NCBI RefSeq assembly: GCF_021729865.1
Contig: NZ_CP063400.1
Span: forward strand, 2,356,001 to 2,420,000
Source of the DNA: Hydrogenophaga sp. SL48
GTDB taxonomy: Bacteria > Pseudomonadota > Gammaproteobacteria > Burkholderiales > Burkholderiaceae_C
DNA length: 64,000 nucleotides
Direction of reading: 5' to 3'
Part shown: positions 20,220 through 30,443 of the stretch, piece by piece
How positions within the stretch are numbered: the first letter of the stretch is position 1
How the letters are laid out: each line of letters begins with the position of its first letter
Program-made: the position numbers and the translations under genes
Notes under the pieces: generated by a model
Seen by the model: only the letters and a program-made list of their open reading frames with translations
What the model was told of the DNA's origin: nothing
Databases searched by the model: none

Positions 20220-20344
20220 GGCCGGTGGCCGTCCGGGCGCTGACGTGGGTCGGGGTGGTCCTCGCGCTGCTGGGCACACTCTCGCTCTACAACCGCCCGG
20301 ATTTCCTGGTGAACCTCGCCGACCAGCTCTGGAGCTGTTTCTGA
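20216..20344 (+). CDS. 42-residue single-pass membrane protein, unknown
   Basis: A short frame beginning GTG inside the MFS stop (GTGA overlap) and ending in a TGA that overlaps the next ATG (TGATG). The product has one hydrophobic segment (ALTWVGVVLALLGTLSLY) followed by NRPDFLVNLADQLWSCF. Overlap with both neighbours and normal high-GC codon use support it as a real gene. No function is known. Confidence 0.6.
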   Translation: MRPVAVRALTWVGVVLALLGTLSLYNRPDFLVNLADQLWSCF

Positions 20345-20898
20345 TGCACGGCACGGAAGCACCGTCGCCCTGGGTCCGGCGCTGGGCGCACCTGGTGCCG
20401 GCCGGCGGTTCGGTGCTGGACGTGGCCTGCGGTCATGGGCGCCACCTGCGCTGGTTCGCCGCGCACGGCCACAAGGTCACGGGCGTGGACCGCTCGGCCG
20501 AGGCCATTGCCTCCATCGCAGGACTTGGCCGAGCGGTCGAAGCCGACATCGAGAACGGACCATGGCCTTTTGAAGGTGAACGGTTCGATGCCGTGGTGGT
20601 GACCAACTACCTCTGGCGTCCGCTGTTGCCCACCCTCGTCGCCAGCGTGGTCGACGGTGGCGTGCTGATCTGCGAGACCTTCGCCGCCGGCAATGAAACC
20701 GTGGGCAAGCCCTCTCGACCCGACTTCCTGTTACAAAACGGCGAATTGCTGCGGGCCTGTGCCGACCTGCACATCGTGGCCTATGAGGACGGCTTCTGCA
20801 ACGCCCCTGAGCGCTTCGTCCAGCGCATCGCGGCGGTGCGAAAACGCCCGTCCGCCGGCGCCCTGCCCCAGCGCTTTGCACTGGATGCCGCTGGGTAG
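20344..20898 (+). CDS. Class I SAM-dependent methyltransferase
   Basis: A 184-residue Rossmann-fold methyltransferase. Motif I is VLDVACGHGRHLRWF, the acidic ribose-binding residue is in VTGVDRSAEAI, and the post-motif AVVVTNYLWRPLL precedes a GGVLICETF strand. It resembles TehB/UbiE-type small methyltransferases without a clear substrate domain. The ATG at 20344 overlaps the stop of the upstream 42-codon gene. Its stop TAG is part of the putative dapA -10 (TAGAAT), so dapA starts a new transcript. Confidence 0.88.
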   Translation: MHGTEAPSPWVRRWAHLVPAGGSVLDVACGHGRHLRWFAAHGHKVTGVDRSAEAIASIAGLGRAVEADIENGPWPFEGERFDAVVVTNYLWRPLLPTLVASVVDGGVLICETFAAGNETVGKPSRPDFLLQNGELLRACADLHIVAYEDGFCNAPERFVQRIAAVRKRPSAGALPQRFALDAAG

Positions 20899-20901
20899 AA
20901 T
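20896..20901 (+). promoter_or_regulatory. Candidate -10 for dapA-bamC
   Basis: TAGAAT overlapping the stop codon of the methyltransferase gene, predicting a leader of about 75 nt before the dapA ATG at 20983. Confidence 0.45.
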
Positions 20902-20982
20902 GCGGGATTCGCGCGCGAGCCGCCCGGGTCCTTTTTTCCTTCGGTGCCTCGACACGGCGCCCCCTGTACCGAGACAGAGAAC

Positions 20983-21870
20983 ATGAAACCCATCACCGGC
21001 AGCATCGTTGCCCTCGTCACCCCGTTCCTCCCCGATGGCAGCGTGGACTACCCCACCCTGCGCAAGCTGATCGACTGGCACATCGCCGAAGGCACCGACT
21101 GCATCGGCGTGGTCGGCACCACGGGCGAGTCCCCCACGGTGTCGGTGGAAGAGCATTGCGAGATCATCCGCGTGTCGGTGGAGCAAGCGGCCAAGCGCGT
21201 GCCCATCATGGCCGGCTGCGGCGCCAATTCGACCGCCGAAGCCATCGAGCTCGCCAGGTTTGCCCGACAGGTCGGCGCCGACTGCCAGCTGCAGGTCGTG
21301 CCCTACTACAACAAGCCCACGCAAGAAGGCCAGTACCAGCACTTCAAGGCCATCGCCGAAGCCACCGGCGACCTGCCCGTGGTGCTCTACAACGTGCCCG
21401 GCCGCAGCGTGGCCGACATGTCGGTGGAGACCGCGCTGCGCCTGGCCACCGTGCCCGGCATCGTCGGCATCAAGGAAGCCACCGGCAACATCGAACGCGC
21501 GCAGTGGCTGATCCGCGAAGCACCCGAGGGCTTTGCCATCTACTCCGGTGACGACCCGACCGCGGTGGCGCTCATGCTGTGTGGCGGTCAGGGCAACATC
21601 AGCGTGACCGCCAACATAGCGCCGCGACTGATGCACGAACTCTGCGTGGCGGCTCTTTCCGGCGACGTCCGCCAGGCGATGGACATCCAGTTCCGCCTGA
21701 TGCCGGTGCACAAGAATCTGTTCGTCGAAGCCAATCCGATACCGCTGAAATGGGCCATGGCCCGCATGGGCCTGTGCGCCGAGACCATGCGCCTGCCGCT
21801 CACACCCATGACCCGTTCGCTGGAACCCCTGGTCGAGGCCGCGCTCAAAAGCAGCGGCCTGATCAACTGA
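20983..21870 (+). CDS. dapA: 4-hydroxy-tetrahydrodipicolinate synthase
   Basis: A 295-residue DapA. The Schiff-base lysine is at about residue 164 in [10 protein letters not shown], the catalytic Tyr in LYNVPGRS, and the Thr pair in GTTGESPTV. It condenses pyruvate with aspartate semialdehyde in the lysine/DAP pathway. The ATG at 20983 gives the standard N-terminus ([15 protein letters not shown]) with GAGA upstream; the frame extends 13 codons further without homology. The downstream bamC repeats the dapA-bamC (dapX) order known from E. coli. Confidence 0.97.
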   Translation: MKPITGSIVALVTPFLPDGSVDYPTLRKLIDWHIAEGTDCIGVVGTTGESPTVSVEEHCEIIRVSVEQAAKRVPIMAGCGANSTAEAIELARFARQVGADCQLQVVPYYNKPTQEGQYQHFKAIAEATGDLPVVLYNVPGRSVADMSVETALRLATVPGIVGIKEATGNIERAQWLIREAPEGFAIYSGDDPTAVALMLCGGQGNISVTANIAPRLMHELCVAALSGDVRQAMDIQFRLMPVHKNLFVEANPIPLKWAMARMGLCAETMRLPLTPMTRSLEPLVEAALKSSGLIN

Positions 21871-21907
21871 GCTGCGGCCCTTTCCTTCTGAAGACACCGA
21901 GCCCCCT

Positions 21908-23050
21908 ATGCACACCCCAACCCGCCCCATGTCATCTTCTTCCAACAGCCTTCGGCGTGCGCCTCGGGCCCGCCTCGGGGTGGTGACCCTGGCCGCCGTG
22001 CTGGCCACGGGCTGCTCCGTGCTGCAGGAGGACAAAATCGACTACAAGAGTGCGCGCCAGGGCAACACGCTCGACGTGCCACCCGATCTGACCCAGCTCA
22101 GCCGTGACGCACGTTACCAGGTGCCCGGCTCGGTGGTGACGGCGAGCGGCTACCAGACCGCGCAGCCCGCCGTAGCCACTGGCGCCAGCGACACGGCCGT
22201 CAGCAAGGTGGGCGACGTGCGCATCGAGCGGGCCGGCAATCTGCGCTGGCTCGTCATCGACCGCCCTGCCGACAAGGTCTGGGCACCTGTCAAGGACTTC
22301 TGGCAGGAAAACGGATTCGTGCTCACCCTGAGTCAGGAGAACCTGGGCGTGATGGAAACCGACTGGGCCGAGAACCGCGCCAAGCTGCCGCAGGACGTGA
22401 TCCGCTCCACCCTTGGCAAGGTCTTTGACAGCCTGTACTCGACCGGTGAGCGCGACAAGTTCCGCACCCGGCTGGAGCGCAACGCCGCCGGTGGCACCGA
22501 GGTGTACATCAGCCACCGAGGCATGATCGAGGTCTACACCGATGCCAGAAAGGACCAGACGGTCTGGCAGCCCCGTCCCGCCGATGTGGAGCTGGAAACC
22601 GAATTCCTGCGTCGCCTGATGATCAAGCTGGGCGTGGATGAAGCCCAGGCCAAGGCCGTGGTGGCAGCAGCCCCCACGCAAACGACCTCCCGCGTGACCA
22701 CCGTCAACAACTTGCCCGTCCTGCAACTGGAAGACGACTTCGACCGAGCCTGGCGTCGCGTCGGGCTGTCGCTCGACCGCACCGGATTCACCGTGGAAGA
22801 CCGTGACCGCACCCAGGGCATGTACTTCGTTCGCTACGTGCCCCTGGCCACCACCGATGGAACCAAGCCCGGCTTTTTCGGTCGCTTGTTCGGCAGCAGC
22901 GAGCCACAGGCCAAACCGGCGCAATACCGCATCGCTGTGCGCAGCAGTGGCACGACCACCACCGTGTCGGTGCTCAATGCACAAGGACAACCCGACGGTT
23001 CGGCCGACGCGCAGCGCATCGTGCAACTGCTGGCCAACGACATCAAATAG
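21908..23050 (+). CDS. bamC: Outer membrane protein assembly factor BamC
   Basis: A 380-residue lipoprotein with a lipobox at LATGCS (Cys about residue 36), followed by the extended BamC N-terminus (KIDYKSARQGNTLDVPPDLTQL) and two helix-grip-like domains (about 95-210 and 265-380). It is a lipoprotein subunit of the Bam complex inserting outer-membrane beta-barrels. It follows dapA by 37 bp. The signal region begins at residue 8 or later; the start at 21908 is kept as the first in-frame ATG. An intrinsic terminator follows at 23113. Confidence 0.92.
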   Translation: MHTPTRPMSSSSNSLRRAPRARLGVVTLAAVLATGCSVLQEDKIDYKSARQGNTLDVPPDLTQLSRDARYQVPGSVVTASGYQTAQPAVATGASDTAVSKVGDVRIERAGNLRWLVIDRPADKVWAPVKDFWQENGFVLTLSQENLGVMETDWAENRAKLPQDVIRSTLGKVFDSLYSTGERDKFRTRLERNAAGGTEVYISHRGMIEVYTDARKDQTVWQPRPADVELETEFLRRLMIKLGVDEAQAKAVVAAAPTQTTSRVTTVNNLPVLQLEDDFDRAWRRVGLSLDRTGFTVEDRDRTQGMYFVRYVPLATTDGTKPGFFGRLFGSSEPQAKPAQYRIAVRSSGTTTTVSVLNAQGQPDGSADAQRIVQLLANDIK

Positions 23051-23112
23051 ACGACAAAGGGCGGCCACACGCTCTGGCCGTCCCGCTTGAATCAGCGGTT
23101 TGCGTTGAGACA

Positions 23113-23145
23113 AAAAAAAGCCGCAGTGTGAACAGCGGCTTTTTT
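23113..23145. terminator. Bidirectional intrinsic terminator between bamC and the lipoprotein gene
   Basis: AAAAAAGCCGC and GCGGCTTTTTT form a stem with a 10-nt loop, with A- and T-runs on both sides, located between two convergent genes. Confidence 0.88.
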
Positions 23146-23174
23146 CATGCTCGGGCCGAAGCCCGACACCCGAA

Positions 23175-23531
23175 TTACTGGGCAGGCTTGGCAGCGGCCT
23201 TGGCGGCTTCGGCAGCCTTGTCAGCGGCTTCCTTGGCTGCGTCGGTGGCGGTGGCAGCGGCGTCCTGGGCGGCACCGGCAGCATCTTTGGCAGCACCGGC
23301 GGCGGCGTCAGCAGCACCAGCGGCGACGGCACCGGCAGCGGCACCAGCGGCAGCACCGGCGTCGGCGGCAGCGGCGCCAGCATCCTTGGCGGCGTCGGCA
23401 GCGGCACCAGCAGCATCCTTGGCCGCTTCAACGGCAGCAGCAGGGGCAGCAACAGGCGCTTCTTCTTTCTTGCCGCAGGCGGTCAGGGCGATGGCGGCGA
23501 GCAGGGAGGCGAGCAGGACGGTCTTTTTCAT
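23175..23531 (-). CDS. Alanine-rich low-complexity lipoprotein, unknown function
   Basis: A 118-residue protein with a lipoprotein signal (MKKTVLLASLLAAIALTAC, then GKKEE). After the lipobox nearly the entire mature chain is Ala/Asp/Lys/Gly in imperfect repeats of AADAAKDAAGAA type, predicted to form a long amphipathic helix. About half of all residues are Ala. Such chains occur as small envelope lipoproteins of unknown role. The ATG has GAGGAAT upstream. An unusual hairpin with flanking repeats precedes it (23570-23678), so expression may be attenuated. Confidence 0.82.
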   Translation of the reverse strand: MKKTVLLASLLAAIALTACGKKEEAPVAAPAAAVEAAKDAAGAAADAAKDAGAAAADAGAAAGAAAGAVAAGAADAAAGAAKDAAGAAQDAAATATDAAKEAADKAAEAAKAAAKPAQ

Positions 23532-23577
23532 GGTGATTCCTCAGGATGGATGAACAAAGTGATCTTGAATCAACCAT

Positions 23578-23606
23578 AAAAAAACCCGAATCTTTGATCC
23601 GGGCTT
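23578..23606 (-). terminator. Intrinsic terminator or attenuator upstream of the lipoprotein gene
   Basis: On the minus strand, an 8-bp core stem (CCCGGATC / GATTCGGG, one G-T pair) with an AAA loop extends by A-T and G-T pairs and is followed by seven T. It lies after the roxA transcription unit and only 46 bp before the lipoprotein ATG. Heptamers complementary to one another flank it. Confidence 0.75.
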
Positions 23607-23752
23607 GGTTGACCCTGCTGCGCGAGCGCTGGTAGACACTCTGCAGACTGGGAAGAGATGATACCTTTCAATCAACCATCCGTATTTACCCTTGTCCACT
23701 TTTTCTTTTGTTGACAAAGACTGTTGCAAAAAAACAATCCGTCACCCTTTGG

Positions 23753-24265
23753 TCACAGTCCCAGAGTCGTTGCCGCAAACGACGGGCTGCCCTGCTGCCA
23801 GCAAGCCTGCAATCGCTCGTGCAACTGCGTTCGGCGCTCGGATTCGGTGCTGGCCACCACGGTGCAACGATCGATGTCGAGACGCTCCATGGTCCAGCCC
23901 GGCGACCAGATCGCACTGGGGACGTCAACACCCGACAACGCGCGGCAGGCATGGGCCTCGACCAGATGGGCCCAGGTGGTCCGCCACTGCACCAGACGGG
24001 GATGCTCTTCGCGCAGACGACCGAAATCCCGGGCCATGAACCGGATGTGCCGACCCCGACCGGCCCAGGCCTGAAGCGACTCCACCACGGCACGCTCGCC
24101 CAAAGGCCAATCGGCGAAATCAGGGTCGCTGAGCACGATGTGCGCCCACCGCTCTCGCGCGGCACAGGCCAGGGCCTGGCGCACCAGATCGACAAACGCC
24201 TGGCGACCTTGCAAGCGCCCTACGGGCAGCGCAACCGGTTCATTCGCACCTTGTTCGGGTTCCAT
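23753..24265 (-). CDS. Conserved hypothetical protein downstream of roxA-like gene
   Basis: A 170-residue soluble protein I cannot assign. It has alternating strands and helices (HIVLSDPDFADWPLGERAVV, HIRFMARDFGRLREEHPRLV) and a C-terminal segment with RTQLHERLQACW. The HIVLSDPDFADWPL pattern is reminiscent of PLD-like C-terminal domains but no HKD motif is present. The ATG at 24265 has AAGGA 8 bp upstream. It follows the RoxA-type gene by 18 bp, so the two form one transcript ending at the hairpin near 23590. Confidence 0.72.
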   Translation of the reverse strand: MEPEQGANEPVALPVGRLQGRQAFVDLVRQALACAARERWAHIVLSDPDFADWPLGERAVVESLQAWAGRGRHIRFMARDFGRLREEHPRLVQWRTTWAHLVEAHACRALSGVDVPSAIWSPGWTMERLDIDRCTVVASTESERRTQLHERLQACWQQGSPSFAATTLGL

Positions 24266-24283
24266 CGCTTCGGTCCTTTCGAT

Positions 24284-25438
24284 TCAGGCCTCGGATTGGG
24301 GGTGCAGCCACCCCGCCTCAAACCAGTCCTGCAGCAGCGCGCTGGCGCCTTCGCTTGCGCGCTGAACCCGTGCCAGGCCCAGTCGCCGCTGGTCAGCCAG
24401 CGTGCGCATCAGGCGTGCATCCGCCCCACCCGCACGGAAGCTTTCGCCGTTGATGAAGATATGGCGGTCGTCGTACATCATGCGGGTGCGCCGGTCCAGC
24501 ACCACGGCCGATGGCGACCACTCGGTCAGTGGTTCGTCAAACCAGACCCGGGGCTTGGGCTCGGTCATCACCTCGCCCAGCGCACAGGCCAGCGACGCGC
24601 GATCGGCCAGCAATCGCTGCAGCCCGTCGGCGGCGAAGGCTTCCAGAGAGACGGGCATGGCTGCCGGGGTTGCAGTGGCCGGCTGGTCGGGATCGCGATA
24701 CAGCGTGGCGTCATCCCATTCTTCGGCCATGCGCTGCAAAAGTTCACCCGCCAGTCCCCCGCGCTGCGGTACACGAAATCCGGCCGAGTACGTCATGCAG
24801 TGATCGCCCACCGCGATACCGTCGTGCGCCCAGCGCGGCGGCAGATACAGCATGTCGCCCGGGTTGAGCAGGTGCTCTTCCTCGGGCTCAAAGTGGCTGA
24901 GAATTTTCAGCGGAACCCCTGGCTCCAGTGACAGGTCTTTCTGCCGGCCGATGCGCCAGAGGCGCTGACCGCTCGCCTGGAGCAGGAAAACATCGTAGCT
25001 GTCGAAGTGCGGGCCCACGCCCCCGCCGTCGCTGGCCCAGGAGATCATCAGGTCATCGAGCCGTGCGTCCGGCACAAAACGAAAGCGCTGAAGCAGCTCA
25101 TGAGCCGCGTTCAGATGCAGGTCCACGCCCTGCACGAGCAGCGACCAGCGGGGTTGCTTCAGCGGAGGAAAGGCCCGCGAACCGAACGGCCCGTGTTTGA
25201 GCGCCCAGCCTTTGGGTTTGTGCACGATCAGCCGCGACTCCACCGCCTCGTCCGCGGCCATCTCGAACAACTGCTGGCGGCTCAGCAGTGGCTCAAACCC
25301 CGGAAAGGCATTGCGGATCAGCAGGGGTTTTTTTTGCCAGTGGCGGCGCATGAACTGCGCCTGCGTCAGTCCCCCAAGCATCTGGCTGGGTTGGTCGACG
25401 GGAGAGGTGGCGGCGCTGGAAAGGGTGGCTTGTGTCAT
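24284..25438 (-). CDS. roxA: Cupin/JmjC ribosomal protein hydroxylase, RoxA (YcfD)-like
   Basis: A 384-residue 2-oxoglutarate/Fe(II) oxygenase. The JmjC core has the iron ligands HxD in GVGPHFDSYDVFLLQ (about residue 150) and the distal His in LPPRWAHDGIA; the N-terminal FMRRHWQKKPLLIRNAFPGF is typical of YcfD, which hydroxylates an Arg of ribosomal protein L16. The C-terminal winged-helix-like dimer domain follows. The ATG at 25438 is only 14 bp from the divergent FKBP ATG, lacks a Shine-Dalgarno and has GACAAT exactly 6 nt upstream. Confidence 0.88.
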   Translation of the reverse strand: MTQATLSSAATSPVDQPSQMLGGLTQAQFMRRHWQKKPLLIRNAFPGFEPLLSRQQLFEMAADEAVESRLIVHKPKGWALKHGPFGSRAFPPLKQPRWSLLVQGVDLHLNAAHELLQRFRFVPDARLDDLMISWASDGGGVGPHFDSYDVFLLQASGQRLWRIGRQKDLSLEPGVPLKILSHFEPEEEHLLNPGDMLYLPPRWAHDGIAVGDHCMTYSAGFRVPQRGGLAGELLQRMAEEWDDATLYRDPDQPATATPAAMPVSLEAFAADGLQRLLADRASLACALGEVMTEPKPRVWFDEPLTEWSPSAVVLDRRTRMMYDDRHIFINGESFRAGGADARLMRTLADQRRLGLARVQRASEGASALLQDWFEAGWLHPQSEA

Positions 25439-25439
25439 G

Positions 25440-25451
25440 GGACAATTGTCC
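25440..25451. promoter_or_regulatory. Palindromic bidirectional -10 between roxA and FKBP genes
   Basis: GGACAATTGTCC fills almost the whole 14-bp gap between two divergent ATGs. It contains GACAAT on each strand, each exactly 6 nt before its ATG, so both genes may start leaderless from overlapping -10 elements. Confidence 0.5.
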
Positions 25452-25452
25452 G

Positions 25453-25995
25453 ATGAAAATCACCGAACAATGCGTCGTGGCACTGACCTGGGCGCTCAAA
25501 GACACCCTGGGCGAAGAACTGGACACGCTGGATGAACCGGTCGAGTTCCTGGTGGGCGGCAGTGACCTGCTGGCCAGCCTGGAAAGGGCTCTGCAAGGGT
25601 ACGAGGCTGGGGACACCCTGGAACTGCAGATCGAACCCCAGGACGCCTTTGGCGACTACGACGATCGCCTGCTCTTTCTGGAGCCGCGCCACCTGTTCCC
25701 GGAGAACATCGAAGAAGGCATGGGTTTCGAAGGCCTGCCCGAGGGCTGCAGTGCCAGCGCGCCGCGCGATCGCCTCTATTTCGTGAGCGACATCTACCCG
25801 GACCACGTGGTCATGGACGGCAACCACCCGCTGGCTGGCATCGCCCTGCGCATCAAACTCAAGGTGCACGCGGTGCGCGAAGCCACCGTCAGTGAAATCG
25901 GCAAGGGCTCGCTGGGCACCGGATTCTTCAGCATGCAGGTTGATGGGGACGACGGCGCTGGTGACCCCAGTGTGGCTTCGCCCACCCTGCACTGA
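25453..25995 (+). CDS. FKBP-type peptidyl-prolyl isomerase (SlyD-like)
   Basis: A 180-residue FKBP of the SlyD/FkpB group: short FKBP core (VEFLVGGSDLLASLERALQGYEAGD) with an insert-in-flap region (GDYDDRLLFLEPRHLFPENIEEGMGFEGL) and the closing strand NHPLAGIALRIKLKVHAVREA. The His/Cys-rich metal-binding tail of E. coli SlyD is missing; the C-terminus is Asp/Gly-rich. It probably acts as a cytoplasmic prolyl isomerase and chaperone. The frame extends 7 codons upstream over the palindrome, but the ATG at 25453 begins the family core. Confidence 0.9.
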   Translation: MKITEQCVVALTWALKDTLGEELDTLDEPVEFLVGGSDLLASLERALQGYEAGDTLELQIEPQDAFGDYDDRLLFLEPRHLFPENIEEGMGFEGLPEGCSASAPRDRLYFVSDIYPDHVVMDGNHPLAGIALRIKLKVHAVREATVSEIGKGSLGTGFFSMQVDGDDGAGDPSVASPTLH

Positions 25996-26020
25996 CGTCT
26001 GACTGACTCCTCGTCAGAAA

Positions 26021-26053
26021 GAACAAAGGCTGCGAATGCAGCCTTTGTCTTTT
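26021..26053. terminator. Bidirectional intrinsic terminator between FKBP gene and dut
   Basis: An 11-bp stem (ACAAAGGCTGC / GCAGCCTTTGT) with a GAAT loop and A/T-rich flanks, between convergent genes. Confidence 0.9.
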
Positions 26054-26076
26054 GGGAATGACGGGTGAATGGCGGT

Positions 26077-26526
26077 TCAGCCTCGCCCCGTGGAGCCGTA
26101 CCCGCCCGCCCCGCGCTCGCTGGCCGCAACGAACTCGTCCACCACATTGAAGCGCGCCTGCACCACCGGCACGATCACCATTTGCGCTATGCGCTCCATG
26201 GGCTCGATGGTGAAGGCCACATCACTGCGATTCCAGGCGCTCACCATGAGCTGGCCCTGGTAGTCGCTGTCGATCAGGCCCACCAAGTTGCCGAGCACGA
26301 TGCCATGTTTGTGGCCCAGTCCCGAGCGCGGCAGGATCATGGCGGCGTAGCCCGGGTCGGCCAGGTGGATGGCCAGACCCGTGGGCACCAATTGCCAGGC
26401 GTTGGGCGCCAGCGTCAGCGGAGCGTCCAGGCAGGCGCGCAGGTCCAGGCCGGCGCTGCCGCTGGTGGCGTATGCGGGAAGCTGGCCAGCCATGCGCGGG
26501 TCCAGCACTTTCACGTCAATCTGCAT
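26077..26526 (-). CDS. dut: dUTP diphosphatase
   Basis: A 149-residue trimeric dUTPase with all five motifs: [34 protein letters not shown] and [10 protein letters not shown]. It hydrolyses dUTP to dUMP and pyrophosphate. The ATG follows directly on the TAG stop of dctM (TAGATG), so it is the last gene of the TRAP transporter unit, an unusual partner. A terminator follows at about 26040. Confidence 0.96.
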   Translation of the reverse strand: MQIDVKVLDPRMAGQLPAYATSGSAGLDLRACLDAPLTLAPNAWQLVPTGLAIHLADPGYAAMILPRSGLGHKHGIVLGNLVGLIDSDYQGQLMVSAWNRSDVAFTIEPMERIAQMVIVPVVQARFNVVDEFVAASERGAGGYGSTGRG

Positions 26527-28317
<1,791 letters not shown>

Positions 28318-28319
28318 GA

Positions 28320-28940
28320 TCAGTTCGCTCCCTTGAGTTGTTGTTCTTGTTTGAGGCGTTCCTGCTCTTCTTCTTCCAGCAGCTGCTGGGCCAGAAGTTC
28401 TTCGTCGCTCGGACCTTCATGGGCCAGCACGTCGGGGCCGTTGCCCGTCAAAAAAGCGAAGCGCTTGATCAGCTCACTGATGCCTTGCGCAGCCAGCAAA
28501 GTGAAGCCCAGCGGGATCAGGCCATACACGGGCCAACGGATCAGACCGCCCGAGTTGGACGACATTTCACCTGTGGTCCAGGCGCGCTCGAACAGCGGGA
28601 AACCCAGCGTACCCACGACGTAGCACAGGGGGAACAGGAACACCAGAATGCCGAACACGTCCACCCAGTTGCGCCCCCGGGCGCTGAACTTGCTTGAGAT
28701 GAAGTCGATGCGCACGTGGGCGTTGCGCAGGAACGCGAAACCCGCGCCCAGCATGAACACCGCCGCAAACAGGTACCACTGGATTTCCAGCAGACCGTTG
28801 GAACTGACGTTGAAAATTTTGCGCACGATGGCGTTGCCGGCGCTGATGAGGGTGGCGGCCAGGATCAGCCACATCGCCAGCTTGCCGATCAGCTCGCTGA
28901 CAGCGTCAATCAGACGCGAAACACTTAGCAAGAACTTCAT
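28320..28940 (-). CDS. dctQ: TRAP transporter small permease, DctQ type
   Basis: A 206-residue four-helix DctQ. The first segment is LAMWLILAATLISAGNAIVRK, then FNVSSNGLLEIQWYLFAAVFMLG and a conserved HVRIDFISSKFSARGRNWVD loop. The C-terminus is a charged Glu/Gln-rich helix (DEELLAQQLLEEEEQERLKQ), longer than usual. The ATG at 28940 begins the hydrophobic domain; a longer frame to 29057 is non-homologous and crosses a palindrome. dctM follows after 2 bp. Confidence 0.92.
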   Translation of the reverse strand: MKFLLSVSRLIDAVSELIGKLAMWLILAATLISAGNAIVRKIFNVSSNGLLEIQWYLFAAVFMLGAGFAFLRNAHVRIDFISSKFSARGRNWVDVFGILVFLFPLCYVVGTLGFPLFERAWTTGEMSSNSGGLIRWPVYGLIPLGFTLLAAQGISELIKRFAFLTGNGPDVLAHEGPSDEELLAQQLLEEEEQERLKQEQQLKGAN

Positions 28941-29051
28941 GGAATACCCCGCACACAAGTGCATGTTCAGCGACAGGCCGGTCTGTCGTCTGCTGGAAAC
29001 CCCTGTCGGTCCGCATGACGGCACGGCGAAGGGATGTGCGACCACCAGGAC

Positions 29052-29064
29052 GCACACAGTGTGC
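29052..29064. promoter_or_regulatory. Palindrome upstream of dctQM
   Basis: GCACACAGTGTGC, a 13-bp perfect inverted repeat with one central base, lies between the dctP terminator and the dctQ start. It is a candidate operator for separate control of dctQM-dut. Confidence 0.35.
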
Positions 29065-29068
29065 CCGA

Positions 29069-29099
29069 GTGAAAAGCCCCGCCGTGGCGGGGCTTTTCA
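29069..29099 (-). terminator. Intrinsic terminator after dctP
   Basis: A 14-15-bp stem (AAAAGCCCCGCC / GGCGGGGCTTTT) 20 bp after the dctP stop and before dctQ. It should reduce dctQM expression relative to the binding protein. Confidence 0.85.
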
Positions 29100-29117
29100 C
29101 CGGACACCGGAGGCGAA

Positions 29118-30197
<1,080 letters not shown>

Positions 30198-30266
30198 ATT
30201 GAATGACTCCGTGGTTGGTATTTCACTCCCGCCCACAGGGGGTCGGGGACTTGCACAGTCCGCGCC

Positions 30267-30304
30267 ATTGTAGGAACGCGCCCCCCCCCACCGGTGGGGG
30301 TTTT
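30267..30304 (-). promoter_or_regulatory. dctP promoter region with C9/G9 tract and palindrome
   Basis: TACAAT on the minus strand (30267-30272) is the likely -10, giving a leader of about 60 nt. Immediately upstream, within the 17-bp spacer, lies a run of nine C (30281-30289; G on the transcribed orientation), which also forms part of a 16-bp perfect palindrome CCCCCACCGGTGGGGG (30285-30300). No consensus -35 is seen. Confidence 0.45.
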
Positions 30305-30443
30305 CCCTCGAAAAACCGGCTTCCGCCCCCGGTTGTTCAGGCTTCTGCAAGCTTGCGGGGCCCAACAGGGTGTCCGATCAAATCGGCTTCAACGATCGCG
30401 TGAAAAGACATCACATCCGCCCACCGGACCGGCACGGGCCGTG

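Noticed and set aside
23711..23738. TTGACA-16-AACAAT promoter-like pair on the plus strand
   Set aside because: It points antisense into the hypothetical gene at 23753-24265 with no plus-strand gene for 1.7 kb; the AT-rich patch makes a chance match likely.
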